From positions 1,054,001 through 1,118,000 of the forward strand of contig JACGCM010002671.1 in assembly GCA_014058105.1 (NCBI GenBank): a DNA stretch of 64,000 bases, in the 5' to 3' direction. Positions 22,313-33,583 of this stretch are shown here, in pieces. Numbering within the stretch: the first letter of the stretch is position 1; each line of letters opens with the position of its first letter. The stretch is from Kingdonia uniflora. Taxonomy: Eukaryota > Streptophyta > Magnoliopsida > Ranunculales > Circaeasteraceae. The position numbers and the translations under genes are program-made. A model generated the notes under the pieces. The model was not told where the DNA came from, made no database searches, and saw only the letters and a list, made by a program, of their open reading frames with translations.

Positions 22313-24473
22313 AGGAGTCAGAATGTTTATTTTCTTCACGGGGTAAATATTCGAGTGTAGCCTTTTTAAATTTGTTCATTCTGTCGGTTACCGCTGCTAT
22401 GTAATCTATCATTTGTCTATTTTTATGATATTTGTCCATATAATGGTTCATGATTAACAAAGAATCTGTGTAAACAGATAATTCGGGTATACCAATCTCC
22501 AGTGCCATATCCAGTCCATGGATTAGTGTCTCGTATTATGTTTCGCTGTTGGTAGCTTCAAAGTTAAGTCAGATTGATTTCTCAATTCTATCATTGGAAG
22601 GTCTGATAAAAACTATCTCGATGCCTGACCTAGCTGGTCCAGCATAATCGTCAGTCGAAAGGCGATAACCTTTTTTGAATATCCATTCCAATTTTTCTTC
22701 AAGGTGTTCTTCGCTTATATTGGTACAATCCTTTTCCCAATCAAGGTCATCTATTGGAAAATCTACAAAGAAATCTGCTATTGCTTGCCCTTTTTTAGAA
22801 TGTCGTGGTTCAATACATATATCGTGTTCGCCATGAGTAACTGACCATTGTTGGACTCGTCTAGTTTTCTCCCGTTTGGATAGAACTTTGCTCAGGGGGT
22901 AATTTGTCATTACTCGAACTGAATGAGCTTGGAAATATTATTTCAACTTATACGATGTATTGACGAGTGCTAGGAGTAGTTTTTTAATCTTAGTATACCG
23001 TGTTCCTGCTGGAGTAAGAGTCTTACTAATACAGTAGACGGGTTTTTCCATCTTCTCGTCAAGTTAGATGATAATAGAGCTGAGTGAGTTATCAGAAACT
23101 GCAAGATATATCGTGAGCTCTTCTCCTTTTGGGGGTGTACTCATTACTGGTGGTTTCCCCAAGTATCATTTCAATTCCTGAAATGCTGCTTCACATTCTG
23201 TGGTCCACTCGATCTCTAGATCTTTTTGAGTTTTGACTTTCCTCGTTCCTTCTCGTAGAAGGTCAAATAACTATCTACACCGATCTGAAGATTTAGAAAC
23301 AAAATGATTTATTACTGTAATTTTTCCGGCTAACTTTTAGACGTCTTTATTTGACTTTGGTGACGGCATGAATAACAGTGCACGGATACGATCTGAGTCA
23401 CCTTCGATACCTTGCTTGCTAATCAAATATCCTAAGAATTTTCCCGATTAGACTTCAATTTGGCATTTGTCAGGATTTAGTTTAATTTTATATGATCGAA
23501 GAATTTCAAAGGTCATGTGTAAATCTGTAAGATGGTTTTCATTTTTGAGACTTTTAAACATCATATCATCAATATAAACTTCTATCATTATTCTAACTTG
23601 GTCTTTGAATATCTAGGTCATCAGTCTTTGGTAAGTGGCTCCGACATTCTTAAGGCTGAAAGGCATAACTTTGTAGTAATATAATCCATGTTCTGTAATG
23701 AAAGCTATTTTTTCTTGATCTTCATGCAAAAGAGGTATATGATTGTACCCTGACGTGGCATCTATCATAGACAAGAGTTCATGTCCTACAGTTTAATCGA
23801 GCAGATGGTAGATGATAGAAAAGGGAAAACTATCTTTCAGAGTGTGTTTATTTAAGTCTGTAAAATCCATGCAGACTCTAATTTTGCTATTTTTCTTCAG
23901 GATTGCTATGATGTTCAAGATCTATTTGGGGTAATTGGCTTTTCGAATAAAACCAACTTCAATGAATCTGTCGATCTCTTTATTGACTTCCTCTTGTAGT
24001 CTCAGTACTAATGTCCTATGTTTTTGTTTAACCACCTCGGCTTTGTCTTTTAAGCTAAGCTTGTGGCAAGCCAAAATTGGGTCGATACTTGGCATTTCAT
24101 GGACTGTCCATGAGAACACGTTGTTGTTATCTTTTAAGAAATGAATAAGAGTATTTCATTTTTGTTATAGGCAAAAGAGTCTCAATGAAGGTACCTCATT
24201 TGTCTCCACTGATCTTGACGTATTCTGTGACTTCCGCACTTGGTTGCTTATTATTTGCAGTGTTTTTTGTAGTATTCTGTAATTGTTATACGGCGTGTCT
24301 TTCTGGTGGCTCTGTCACGATGGTTACAGTATTTTCATAATCGCGAGCTAGCTTCTAACTGCCATTGATTTCATAAAGACCGCCATTCTAATCGAACCGT
24401 AATGACAGGTGATAGGTCGATGGGATGGCTCTCATGTTGTAGCTAGCAGTGTCCCATTATTCCCAAGTAACGA
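22313..24473 (-). pseudogene. Reverse transcriptase and RNase H of element 2 (broken)
   Basis: On the minus strand, RT motifs run from 'MPSIDPILACHKLSL' (about 24110) through 'CMDFTDLNKHTLKDSFP' and 'ATYQRLMT' to the catalytic box 'VYIDDMM' (about 23580), which is intact. The connection region ('TYLAVSDN'-like) and RNase H follow, with 'SVYTDSLLIMNHY' at about 22450 and 'EENKHSDSL' at the end. Several stop codons interrupt the frame. RNase H is cut after 'HSDSL' by the solo LTR at 21713-22312 and continues beyond it as 'AYLAGVLRTEARYLKIEV'. These enzymes would copy element RNA into DNA. Confidence 0.8.
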
Positions 24474-24478
24474 GATTT

Positions 24479-25810
24479 TGCGTTTAAAACGTAAAATACA
24501 AGGGCATGTAAAAATGCCCATTTGACCCTATGTATTTATGGGTTCTTGACCTTATTTTATTGTTAAAAAGATTAATTATTAATTTATTATTGTTTCAGGT
24601 TATGTTAGATAAGAGTGTACAAAAAGCTAAATTTGAGTGCTGAAGCTACAACTGTTGGAGAAGACCACCTATCTAAGCTATAACTCAGAACATCTCCAAT
24701 AGAAAATAAATCTTTAAAGTAAATCATGAGAATATTTGACATATTGAGGATATTTTATTATGACTAGGAAGATTTTATTGAGTATAATGAATATTTCACT
24801 GAAAAAAGAATCTTCAAGAAAATAGCAGTTGTGGAGATGTGGCAAGCAGGCAGGTTTATATTCACCTAAAAATTCTGTAACTTTTTGGAGAAGTTGCCAA
24901 TACGTTAAGATATTTTATAGAATTTTTTAGATTTTTATAATGAGTATATATTTCTGAATAAATTTTAAAATTTGATTATATTTGATTTGGCGAAAATACT
25001 CTCTTACTAAATATGTAATCCTCTCCTTCATCTATAAAAGGAGAGGTCTTGACCATGAATAATTATCCAATTTTGAGAGCTTGAGAGCATTGCTTAGGGA
25101 GTAAAGAGATTGAAGTTTTTGGAGTTGCTTGTAACCTTTGAGCATCTTTCTTTTGTAAGTTATAGTTCAATGTTAATAAAGTATTTTTTCCATTATCATC
25201 ATGTCTTTCTTTTTATTAGTATGTTGTATTTTATGATTCATGTTTAGCTAAACCATCATCTACGGGAGGGGATGAAGCCGTATTCAATATATACTTAATG
25301 TGATCAACTAAACGTAAATTGCTCATTTTGTTTTAACGTCAAACTATCTTTATGTTAACAATTTTATTATTGGTTCATGATAAAATTGATATGAATCAAG
25401 TTCTATGAATGTTAATGTAGTTGATTTTAGTTACACAATTATTATTAACATTGGATTATGAATCAAAGATTAATGAAACGTATTTAGTTTGATTTAACGT
25501 TTCATATTTTTACATATGATTTCTCATCTAATGTATTTTGATAAATTTACTTCTTAAGAGATGGTAAATAGACATTTGGTCAAAATCATTATTTCTTCCA
25601 AGAGCAATTTATGTTTGTATTTACGTTGAGTATATATTTACAGTGAATCCCCGATTCCCCTAGTCTTTAATCTATTTGTAACCCAAAAATCTTTTGAAAT
25701 TTTCTTTAGTTCTTTTATTTATTAGTTTAGTAGTTTGATTTGAAAATATTATCAAACGATTGTTTGGCCTAGTGGACGACAAAACCCGAAGCCCCTATAT
25801 TTCACAACCC
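24479..25810. mobile_element. 1.33-kb AT-rich insertion in the protease gene of element 2
   Basis: The protease coding sequence of element 2 is interrupted exactly here. GATTT occurs at both edges (24474-24478 and 25811-25815), consistent with a 5-bp target duplication. The insert starts TGCGTTTAAAACG and ends TTTCACAACCC. It is very AT-rich, has no long ORF, and holds a GC-richer island around 25250-25290 (acgggaggggatgaagcc). It could be a solo LTR or another non-coding element. I do not recognise the family, and the ends are not a clear TG...CA pair. Confidence 0.5.
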
Positions 25811-26110
25811 GATTTGATACGGTTTTATCATCGATCCAGCAGTAATAGGAAGTATGATCTTTCTTATGCGTTCTTCTTGCAAGCCATTGAAGCCACTGAC
25901 ATCGTTATCACTAGGCTCAACACTGTCAGCCAGTCCCATCTGATTAATTATACTTTGGATGAGGAGCTTGATACTACTGCCAGTATCTACCTTCATTGTG
26001 TGAAGGACGATATATCTCATTTTTAACTTGATCACGAGTACGTCATGATGAGGAAAGTTGACGTGATGAACGTCGCAATCCTCAAAGGAGATCCCTGTTC
26101 ATTGTGTACT
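25811..26110 (-). pseudogene. Retropepsin-like aspartic protease of element 2, truncated by an insertion
   Basis: The minus-strand reading frame at 25802-26035 has the active-site motif VDTGSS followed by 'ISGFNG'-type sequence ('DVSGFNGLQEERIRKIILP'), as in the element 1 protease. Upstream is 'HVNFPHHDVLVI', which matches 'HVKYPHDNPLVI' of element 1. The coding sequence stops at the 24479-25810 insertion and resumes beyond it at 'YLGIMGH' (about 24440-24473). The catalytic Asp and Gly are retained here, unlike in element 1. The protease would mature the Gag-Pol polyprotein. Confidence 0.75.
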
Positions 26111-26139
26111 GGATGCTGGGAGTAATTTAGCTTCTTTAT

Positions 26140-27620
26140 CGACCATGGCTAAATCGTGGCATTAGCCGTGACGTCGTCTTTTGAACCCGACGAATCTATT
26201 GATCATATGAGTCTCTATAAAATGGTTGAGGGATATGTGATACAAATGATTTTCCTCGGTCCCTCCTATTTGTACGATCTTAATAATAATCTTGTAATTC
26301 CCGTTTTTGTAACTTTTTACGTCTGCGATGTATTCGTGCATTCTTCCGTCCGTAAAGATCCATTCCAAAAGTCTCTGTAACACGAAGCAATATTTTGTGT
26401 CATGATGTCAGACTTTGTGGTGTATGCAGTATGGTCTGCTTTCAATGGGTTGGAGGTATTGGGTATTTCGGAAGAATTTGTCCTTCTGAAGCGTGGGAAA
26501 TAGACTGGTTATTGTAGCAGTTAATTTGGGAAGACATGGCCTTGGTAAGTTACTACCCCTCCGAGATCGATCTTCATTAGATTTAATCTATTTTCTGTCT
26601 CCTCCGTAATCTGTAGTACGATTGAAATCTTGTTCTGCGGATTGATCTCTTACTGTCAGGATTGACTTCAGGGGCTTCTGCCTTTCGGTTAACATTCGTT
26701 CGAGATCGATATCCCCGTTTACCTTTTCGATCATATCTTCTAGGGTCGTGGATTTGCTGAGAGTTGGGTGTTCATTCGCTCTACCTTCCACGAGTAAGGC
26801 ATTCGAAAGGACAAAATAATAATCTTCTGATCAAGTCAATCTACCTTTCTGGCCAACTCTAAGAATTTCTTAGTGCACGTTTCAAGCTTCTCTCCTGGCA
26901 TTTGTTTAATGCTAAACAAAGAATAGAGATTTTCCTCTTTGTCTATGTTGTATGAGTAGTTCTTGATGAAATGTTCTCGCAACTGTTTGAATGTATGAAT
27001 TGGACCTTCTTGCAGTGAATAAAACCACTACAAAGGTTCGCCCCGGAGACTGGTAGGAAAGAGACGGTATAAAATGTGGTTCGATGTAGAATACAAACCT
27101 AAAGCGTCCTAAAATTTTTGGACGTGTTCCATGGGATTTGTTCCCTTGTACTTTCAGATTTATGGGGCGTAAAAATTGGTGGGAACCTCACTGTCTAACA
27201 GATCCTAAGCTATTGGGCTCTTCTATAGCCTGTTGTAAATACCTTTGGCGGTTTGAATCTGGGATTCAAATAATTCTTTGATGCGTTTTTTAATATGCTC
27301 CTGGGTCATGAACTGACGAGCTATGATGGTCTGACGTGGGGTACGTCCTTCTTGAGGAATGTGGTCACTACTTCCTTTACTTAGTCATTCACGTACAAGA
27401 ATGCAAACTCTCCCTCGGGGTGGGTCCTCTGCTTGTCTGGCTTGGCGGAAATGTCATCAGCTTCTTGTTGGACTCTGGGTATCTTTATGAGTTCGGCCTC
27501 TAGCTGATTGTGATTAGATCTAATATCATCTTCCTGGCTATTGCCTCCAGGTCCTAGCCCTTCTTGAACAGAAACTCTTGAGGTGGCTGGCAGCGCGTCT
27601 TTGTTTTTTTGGGTTGCCAT
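26140..27620 (-). pseudogene. gag: gag of element 2 (broken)
   Basis: Capsid-like gag pieces are spread over several frames. An N-terminal piece is at 27381-27620 (starts MATQKNKDALP). A central piece is at 26588-26791, with 'TTLEDMIEKVNGDIDLERM' matching element 3 gag. A C-terminal piece is at 26162-26400, with a cysteine/histidine 'CIHH' stretch followed by 'LQRLLEWIFTDGRMHEYI'. That last stretch corresponds to the '...C..LK..IE.LI..G.L..F' end of Tat gag proteins. Frameshifts and stops separate the pieces. Gag would form the particle shell that packages element RNA; this copy cannot. Confidence 0.7.
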
Positions 27621-27837
27621 TTGTTGTCCCTACAAAACTTTTAACGCATCTCTTACATCTACCAGCTCTTGTTCCAAAATAGCCCATCTTTCTGTCTCAG
27701 AGTTTAGAATGACCCATAGTTCTGCCAGTGCGGCGCTTCCTTATGCTGGGCCAACTGGTGCATTATTGTCTTGAAGCTACACTCTGTGAAGAGAGTAAGT
27801 ATTAGCTTTATATGAGAACTATGGCTAATTTTTTAAG

Positions 27838-27855
27838 TTCCCATAGACGACGCCA
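27838..27855 (-). other. Primer binding site of element 2
   Basis: On the minus strand this reads TGGCGTCGTCTATGGGAA, two bases inside the LTR. It matches the site of element 1 (TGGCGCCGTCTGTGGGAA) with two changes. It would prime minus-strand DNA synthesis from a host tRNA; I have not assigned the tRNA. Confidence 0.75.
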
Positions 27856-27857
27856 AA

Positions 27858-28415
27858 TGTAAGAACCTTATTTCGTATATCGAACTTATTCTCTCACACT
27901 AAAGATAATTAGAGCGCTATCAAGTAATTATTAACACGAGATTTAGCGTGGTAAACCTTTGAATAGGTTAAAAACCATGACCTCTCTTGAGGATTTTAAA
28001 AATAGATATTATTGATGATGGCTAGTTATTATAAAGATTTCTCTAGATAGTTATGTATAGAGTTTCTGGATAGAATTTTATGTCCTTCATCTGTAGTTTT
28101 ATGGTCCTATTTATAGGTCTTATAATATGACCGTTTGACGACCATTATTACTTTTAATGACGAATATTACAATATAATTTTGATGAGTCTTTGAACTGAT
28201 TGCGTAATAGTCTGATCCTTCTATTTTGTAACGGCTTCTTTGATGACCGAGTTTTTGTTGAATCGAGCTGTTGGTATAGAGGTCGTGAATGAAAAGTAAA
28301 CTCTTCTTTGTAGTTGTTCCATAGTGTGCCATGTAATCATATATTGATGAGGTCGAGTAAATGTATAATGGTCGAAGCTGAGGCTTGAGTTTGAAATCCG
28401 GAATAGGCCACTACA
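27858..28415 (-). repeat. 5' LTR of element 2
   Basis: This 558-bp block begins TGTAAG and ends GGCCACTACA on the plus strand, so on the element's strand it starts TGTAGTGGCC and ends CTTACA. It shares short blocks with the 735-bp LTR of element 3, notably 'tttagcgtgg' with 'acctttgaataggtta' close behind it, and 'gaccgtttgacgacca'-like sequence. The two families are therefore related but distinct. A primer binding site lies directly inside it, which fixes it as the 5' LTR. The sequence outside begins GTTGA (28416-28420), the expected target duplication, but its partner is outside the window. Confidence 0.8.
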
Positions 28416-28417
28416 GT

Positions 28418-28762
28418 TGAGATTTATAGTTCACATTGGGTAAATGAAGCCTAGCACCTCAAAATACAATATCATGGGGTTACTCCTCTCGTTATCAATT
28501 AGTTTTGAGATGAACCCTCAAGTTCTAATATGGTATCAGAGCTAAATTTTCTTTTACGTGTTGTGCCTCACGGCCCACGTGTTGCCCCGCGTCACCCAAA
28601 TATTCGTTCACGTGTTGAGCTCAAAAATTATGTCACCCATGTGGGGGTGTATTGAGATATATAGTCCCTACATTTGACAAATAAAGTCTAACACCTCAAA
28701 GTATAAGATCATGAGGTTATTCCTCTCATTGCCAATTGGTTTTGAGATGGACAATTCTAATA
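28418..28762 (+). mobile_element. TRIM-like miniature LTR element
   Basis: Two direct repeats of about 110 bp (28418-28530 and 28653-28762; both start TGAGAT and end TTCTAATA) flank 122 bp of non-coding DNA. A perfect plant initiator-methionine primer site, TGGTATCAGAGCT (28531-28543), follows the first repeat. A purine tract, atgtgggggtg, precedes the second. Size and layout fit terminal-repeat retrotransposons in miniature. The first repeat starts within the presumed target duplication of element 2, so element 2 may have inserted at its edge. Confidence 0.75.
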
Positions 28763-31169
28763 GTTATGTCCCTAAAATTTCCATTACATTCTCCGTTTCC
28801 TTCACCTGAAATCTTTCATGGTCACAAACATGATTATTTATATTGATTCGGCAATTGCAAGCCATTAAATTCATGCACAAGATGAAGCTTGGCTAATCCA
28901 ATGGTCAGCAATTGCCAAATCGCAAATGTTTTTGGCCACAAATATTCCCAATGTCACAAGCAGAACTTTAAATATACATTATTCACAAATGGCAACAAAA
29001 TAGGCAGGAAAAAATATGACGGGGAGAAAGCGAGAGTACTCCTGTACAAATAAATGGTTATGACTTAAGGGCACCAAATTAATTAACAAATATAGCTCTT
29101 GTAGTATGTATTTATCTATACACCTAAAGGAATAACTCATCGACCATTTATCGATCTCAGCCGTTCGTTACCCATCTCTCGTGAATCGAGGATTATTTAG
29201 GCCGCTTGGATCTCTTCTATACTTTAAAATTAAGTCCCAGCCGTCGGATCCTAAATCAAATATCAAAATTATTTAACACCTCTAAACTGCCATATCATAT
29301 GCCTTATTAGGCTATATTTTTAGTCAACCAACATTTGTTTTAAGCTTTAAAACCAAATTATATGACAAACTTTGGCCTATTCATCACTGCTCCCTCCCTC
29401 TCTATATCGCGATCTAAATCCCTCACCCTCTAAACCCTAGATCCCTCTCTCTCTATCTCTCTCTCTAATAAGGGGAAGAATTGTAACATGATTGCTTGTA
29501 GGACCTAGGACTACAAGCTCATGATACCACATGTAATCCCTGTTCTCTATCTCAAGAAAATTTTGTGGAGATTTATGGGAGTAGCAAGAGATGATTTAGG
29601 AGATATAGAAATTGAAAGTCCAAAGGTTTTGGCATGATGAACTACAAGTCGATGATCATGCGCCATCTTAACGACTGGTTCAATGTTTTGTATTGACCAA
29701 TCTTTAGCCCAACTCAGCGAAGAATTAAGCTTTGAACAGGTAAGAACTTCGCCAATTACTGTTTTGTGATTTTTTATTTGTGAATTTGACTACTTTTGTT
29801 TTCTTTTACCATATAGTAAAATTTTACTATTTTAACTCTGGTATCTAGTTAGCATTGATGTGTCTTTCAAATACATATGGATATATGATACAGAAAAAAA
29901 ACAAACATAGTCTCGGGTGTACTTTCAGTACCCAAAAACCATGATTAACACTTCCAAATGTTCCAACTGTCCAACCTTAGTAAGACACATCCACACTTCC
30001 AACAATTTATATTGGATACAAGAACCTTGACTAATACCATAGTTTTAATTACAAGAACTCCAGGCGTTTAGGCCATTATATAGCATACAAGCTCTCCTGA
30101 AGATGATAATTGACCACCTTTTTCCATGCGTAGGTAGTCTCTGGGTCCAACGCCCGTCTTTGGTGTTGCTAACAAATTTCACTTAAGGCACAACTCTATA
30201 AAGTTGTCCGTAGTCTAAGAATAAGCCGTATTCGGTCACATAATTCTTATTTTCATATCGCCTAAATGATGACGTATACCACAACAGTAACCTTGAAATA
30301 ACCACTTAATAAATAATTCAAGTATGGATTCATTTCTCACATCTTCGTTATACTAAAACAAATATAAGACAAACCACTCTCTTAAAGAATGTCAGACCCA
30401 TTCGTCCTGTTGTACAAATTATAGCCCATAATAAGGATCTCAAGGACAATGGATTGGACAGCAAAACATAGGTAATAAGCCTGCCCATTCACAAGGTACT
30501 TCCAGTCCCTTATTACAATTCTTGAATGCTTAAATTTCAAAACAAAAATTTCTAATAGAAAATGCCAGACCCTAACATGAAGATTCATATAATCATGGCC
30601 ATACAAGTCTTAGTTGTTTGTCAAAAGATATTTTGAAACATCAATACATTTACAGTACTTAGTAATGACATAGATTGCACTGTAATCTAAATCAAACCAT
30701 CTATTTATGAATTAGGCACGGAAGTTCAACCTTTACACAAGTTCACACTCCTTAATGATCAAAGGCAAATTACCTTTAAGTACGTTAACATCTCATTTGA
30801 TTTACATTGTCAGCAACTCATATAATTGTGACTGATCTATATAATGGCTATAAGCATACATCATAAGTACATGATACTCACCACTTAGAACATAACCTTC
30901 CTAACATCATAAATAAGTTGTGGCAGACAATGAAACTCCATATTCTATCTACCATAATAATGATAAGAGAAAAGCAAGGGGATTTGTTTAAACTTGGTAC
31001 TTTCAACCCAGACTTGTAATATATCCCAAATCTTGATAAGTAAGATCGCAGGATGTTGAAAATGGAAACCACTTAGTGCATAAGAAGCACTAGCAAGACA
31101 TATTTTGAAACAATGAATAGGAAGGGGAACATATAGAACATGCAATACCTTGAATTGAAACCCATTTAA
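28763..31169. other. Low-copy or intergenic DNA with a possible plus-strand gene start
   Basis: No convincing gene is seen. Around 29390-29470 there is a CT-rich stretch with AAACCCTAG, typical of plant 5' leaders. A possible short exon, 'MFCIDQSLAQLSEELSFEQ', lies at about 29680-29740 and ends at a donor-like CAG/GTAAGA. The minus-strand ORFs at 30382-30606 and 30878-31145 look like chance frames. Confidence 0.3.
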
Positions 31170-31985
31170 TGTTAAGAATCGAGGTAGCTACTCTCTCTTC
31201 CCTTCGAAGAACGAACGCGGAAATCGCCAACACAAGAAGTAAATCAACAAGAACAATAAAGGAAACAAAGAATTTTCCCTGAGGAGGAAGTGGAAAACCC
31301 TTGCGGATGAAAAACCACTCCCCACGAACAATTCACTATGATATCAAATAGGTTACAATGATCTCTCAAGCTTCTTAAGCTTTAATAGAGTCTCTTCAAA
31401 CCCTAGCCTTTCTAAGGTTAAACTCATATACAAGATTAGGCAAACAACTAACCCTAGACTCCCTTATAAACATGGGAAGTCATTACATAAGAATAGGCTC
31501 GAAGTACGGATCACGAGACATGCCAATGTCCCCAAAACACCTTATAAAACTGACTTAACGAAGTCTATTCGAATAGACTTCTGATCTACTCGAATAAGAT
31601 GTGTTCTGAACGTTTCTATTCGAATAGACATCTTCTATTCGAATAGACATGACTTCAATTCGAATAAACTATTAACTATCTCCTTTTATTCGAACAGACA
31701 AAACTTCTATTCGAATACACTTCTAACTGTCTTCTTCTGTACGAACAGAAAAAGGTCTATTCAAACAGGACTTTGAAAAAACCCTTTTTCAAACTGTCTT
31801 CGATCCTCGCTCATCCTACGAACTCCGATGAACTTCCACTAACACGATTCGAGTTCATATCATAACATTCAAGATGTCTCATGACCACTAATTAGAACAC
31901 ACTTCAAATCACACCCCAAACCTCCATGTTTTCAATAAACCGATAGAGTAATACATTGCAAAATAAGTTAAGTCTATTCTTTCGG
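31170..31985. repeat. LTR-like block with TTCGAA-type palindrome run (unresolved ends)
   Basis: This block resembles a solo LTR. It has a stretch like a plant LTR R/U5 region in reverse (aaaaaccactccccacgaac, ggttacaatgatctc) and then, at 31565-31765, about nine units of 'attcgaatagac' type. I could not find a target duplication, so the limits are approximate and the family unknown. The similar palindrome run in 21713-22312 suggests relatedness or convergent structure. Confidence 0.4.
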
Positions 31986-32127
31986 AAGGCGGTTGGTTAA
32001 AATTATTGGTTTATTCTTCCTTCTTTTCGATTACTATTATCTGCATTTTTTTTGTCTGGCATTCAGAAAATGCTCTGAAATATTTTTCGAGTGTCAATAC
32101 ATCTCTCATTTTGGTTCTTTTGTTTAG

Positions 32128-32187
32128 TGCTCTGGTGAGGGTACTCAGCAGCCTATGGATATTACACTTGTTTTTGTCGGTAAAGTG
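32128..32187 (+). pseudogene. Exon remnant of a V-ATPase accessory (Ac45/VOA1-type) protein gene
   Basis: After a splice acceptor (tttgtttag) an open 20-codon exon reads CSGEGTQQPMDITLVFVGKV and ends at a donor (GTG/GTAAGA). The pattern 'LQQPVD-x-x-LVF-[IV]-G' is how I remember the luminal part of the plant family represented by Arabidopsis At3g13410, annotated as V-type ATPase subunit S1/VOA1-like. The residues after 'VFVG' that are conserved in the family are missing, as is most of the luminal domain. The assignment rests on this and the two pieces below taken together. Confidence 0.5.
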
Positions 32188-32839
32188 GTAAGATGTTTTC
32201 CCCATTTTGATTCCCTCAAATTTCTCGTACTGGATAGATTTTAGTCAATGCCAAGGGTGCTTCTCTCAACTTCAGACATAAGTTAGTTGTACTAATATAT
32301 TGTCAATATTAGTAATCCCTCTTATGTTTGTTTATTGACTGTCCTAGAGTAACTAATATGTCAATATTTTTCTATCAGTAACTGCACTCTTCAAATATTT
32401 CCATGAGTAATTACTCTGATCCAATTCTAATGAACATGCTCGAGGTAATTCTACTCTGGTTTATTGAGTTGCATTAGTTTACCTATCTGAATTTCCTGAG
32501 CTGGGGTCATTATATGTCGTTATAACACTTATGCTCTTAAGTAGGTATCTTTCACCAAATCCAGTTTTCCTATGGCGTTCCCCTATGTAGCGCTTTAATT
32601 TTTTCTTCTTCTTATTATTTATGTTTATTACTATTTATTGCCAAAGGCGGTATTACTGTTGCATTTAATTTTCACTAGAAATAAATCTAAATTTTTTTAC
32701 TATGGTGTTTGGATATACCTGTATTTTTTTTATTTTGTGTGTACTCCGCGGTTCGTAAATCCACGCTTAGTCCAGATTGTGCAGATGTTATATGTATGTG
32801 ACTGTAAAACGCTGATTCTTGGTCTATTCTGATACACAG

Positions 32840-33027
32840 GCAAGGTTTTCTCTGATCTTATTAGTTCGATGAGAAATCCGGAGCATCATACACAGTTATC
32901 TATGCTTCTGAACCATGTAGGTCAAATTTTTACCGAGCACTGGATAGGTTTTTTGTTAAAAGTACTTTATGCTACCTTCTATGATGGAGTTTGCCAGATT
33001 AAATCGTCACTTCTTGAAGGGCTTCAA
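32840..33027 (+). pseudogene. Second remnant of the V-ATPase accessory-like gene, frameshifted
   Basis: After an acceptor (gatacacag) the sequence reads 'KVFSDLISSM'. It shifts by one base to 'KSGASYTVIYASEP', and shifts again to 'DGVCQIKSSLLEGLQ'. These three pieces, in this order, match the end of the luminal domain and the pre-transmembrane segment of the plant family ('SELISSVEQSG-x-KYT-x-LYVSDP', then 'CQIKSSLLEGLL'). Two frameshifts, and the lack of a GT donor after 'EGLQ', show it is a pseudogene. The C-terminal exon lies 18 kb away at 50980. Confidence 0.7.
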
Positions 33028-33583
33028 TTTAACCTTTTCACACTTTGCATTTAGTATGGCTTGAACATATTCTAGTTGGATATGGTTTTCCTAATGTCGG
33101 AACAATACTAAATATGCTTAAAGATAATATACATGTGTTACATGCGATTAATGAATTCAGTTGCCTGATATATTTTGACAAGGTAAATTCTCTTGAAACT
33201 ATTAACAATAACGCTTTCCTATATGGTAAGCACACCATGACTATCAAAGACAACAAAGAAAAAACAACTATCTAATGTCAAAAGTCTCCATCTATCGTTA
33301 ATATATTTAAATGTCTTCATTTCATCACCTTAACAAAGGCCTAAATACAATAAATTTGCATTAATATCCAATATAGATGAGGGGAAAACATCCAATATAA
33401 CTTATTTAGGCCCCTCATCTTTCCATCAGTGACACACATTTTGCTTTTTCCACCGGAGTAACACAATTGATCATATGATGTAACATCTCATAGGGAATTC
33501 TCAATCTCATACAATGTTAAGCCTTCTAAAGATCCCTTAAAATTAGCTTGAAAGACTCTCAAAACACCAATAGATATGGAAAC
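33028..33583. other. Former intron sequence with an unassigned open exon-like stretch
   Basis: At 33054-33181 an acceptor-like 'catttag' is followed by 42 open codons ('WLEHILVGYGFPNVGTILNM'...) and a donor-like AAG/GTAAAT. I cannot match it to a family. At 33339-33420 there are nested inverted repeats: gatgagggg with cccctcatc, and ggcctaaata with tatttaggcc. Nothing else is recognised. Confidence 0.3.

Larger units (their letters stand above)
1..28415 (-). mobile_element. Element 2: Ty3/gypsy Tat-lineage retrotransposon, minus strand, left end outside the window
   Basis: Reading the minus strand from 28415 downward gives the 5' LTR, a primer binding site, gag, protease, RT, RNase H and integrase. 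A tandem array and a long gene on the opposite strand follow. The order PR-RT-RH-IN marks Ty3/gypsy. The gag C-terminus (C..H..H..C-like 'CIHHKV' region), the archaeal-type RNase H and the opposite-strand gene are as in the Tat lineage. Three insertions interrupt it: 3278-15769, 21713-22312 and 24479-25810. No copy of its LTR is seen near position 1, so the 3' LTR probably lies to the left of the window. All its reading frames are broken. Confidence 0.85.

Noticed and set aside
30382..31145. Minus-strand ORFs as a gene
   Set aside because: Cysteine- and aromatic-rich chance frames with no splice logic or recognisable motif.
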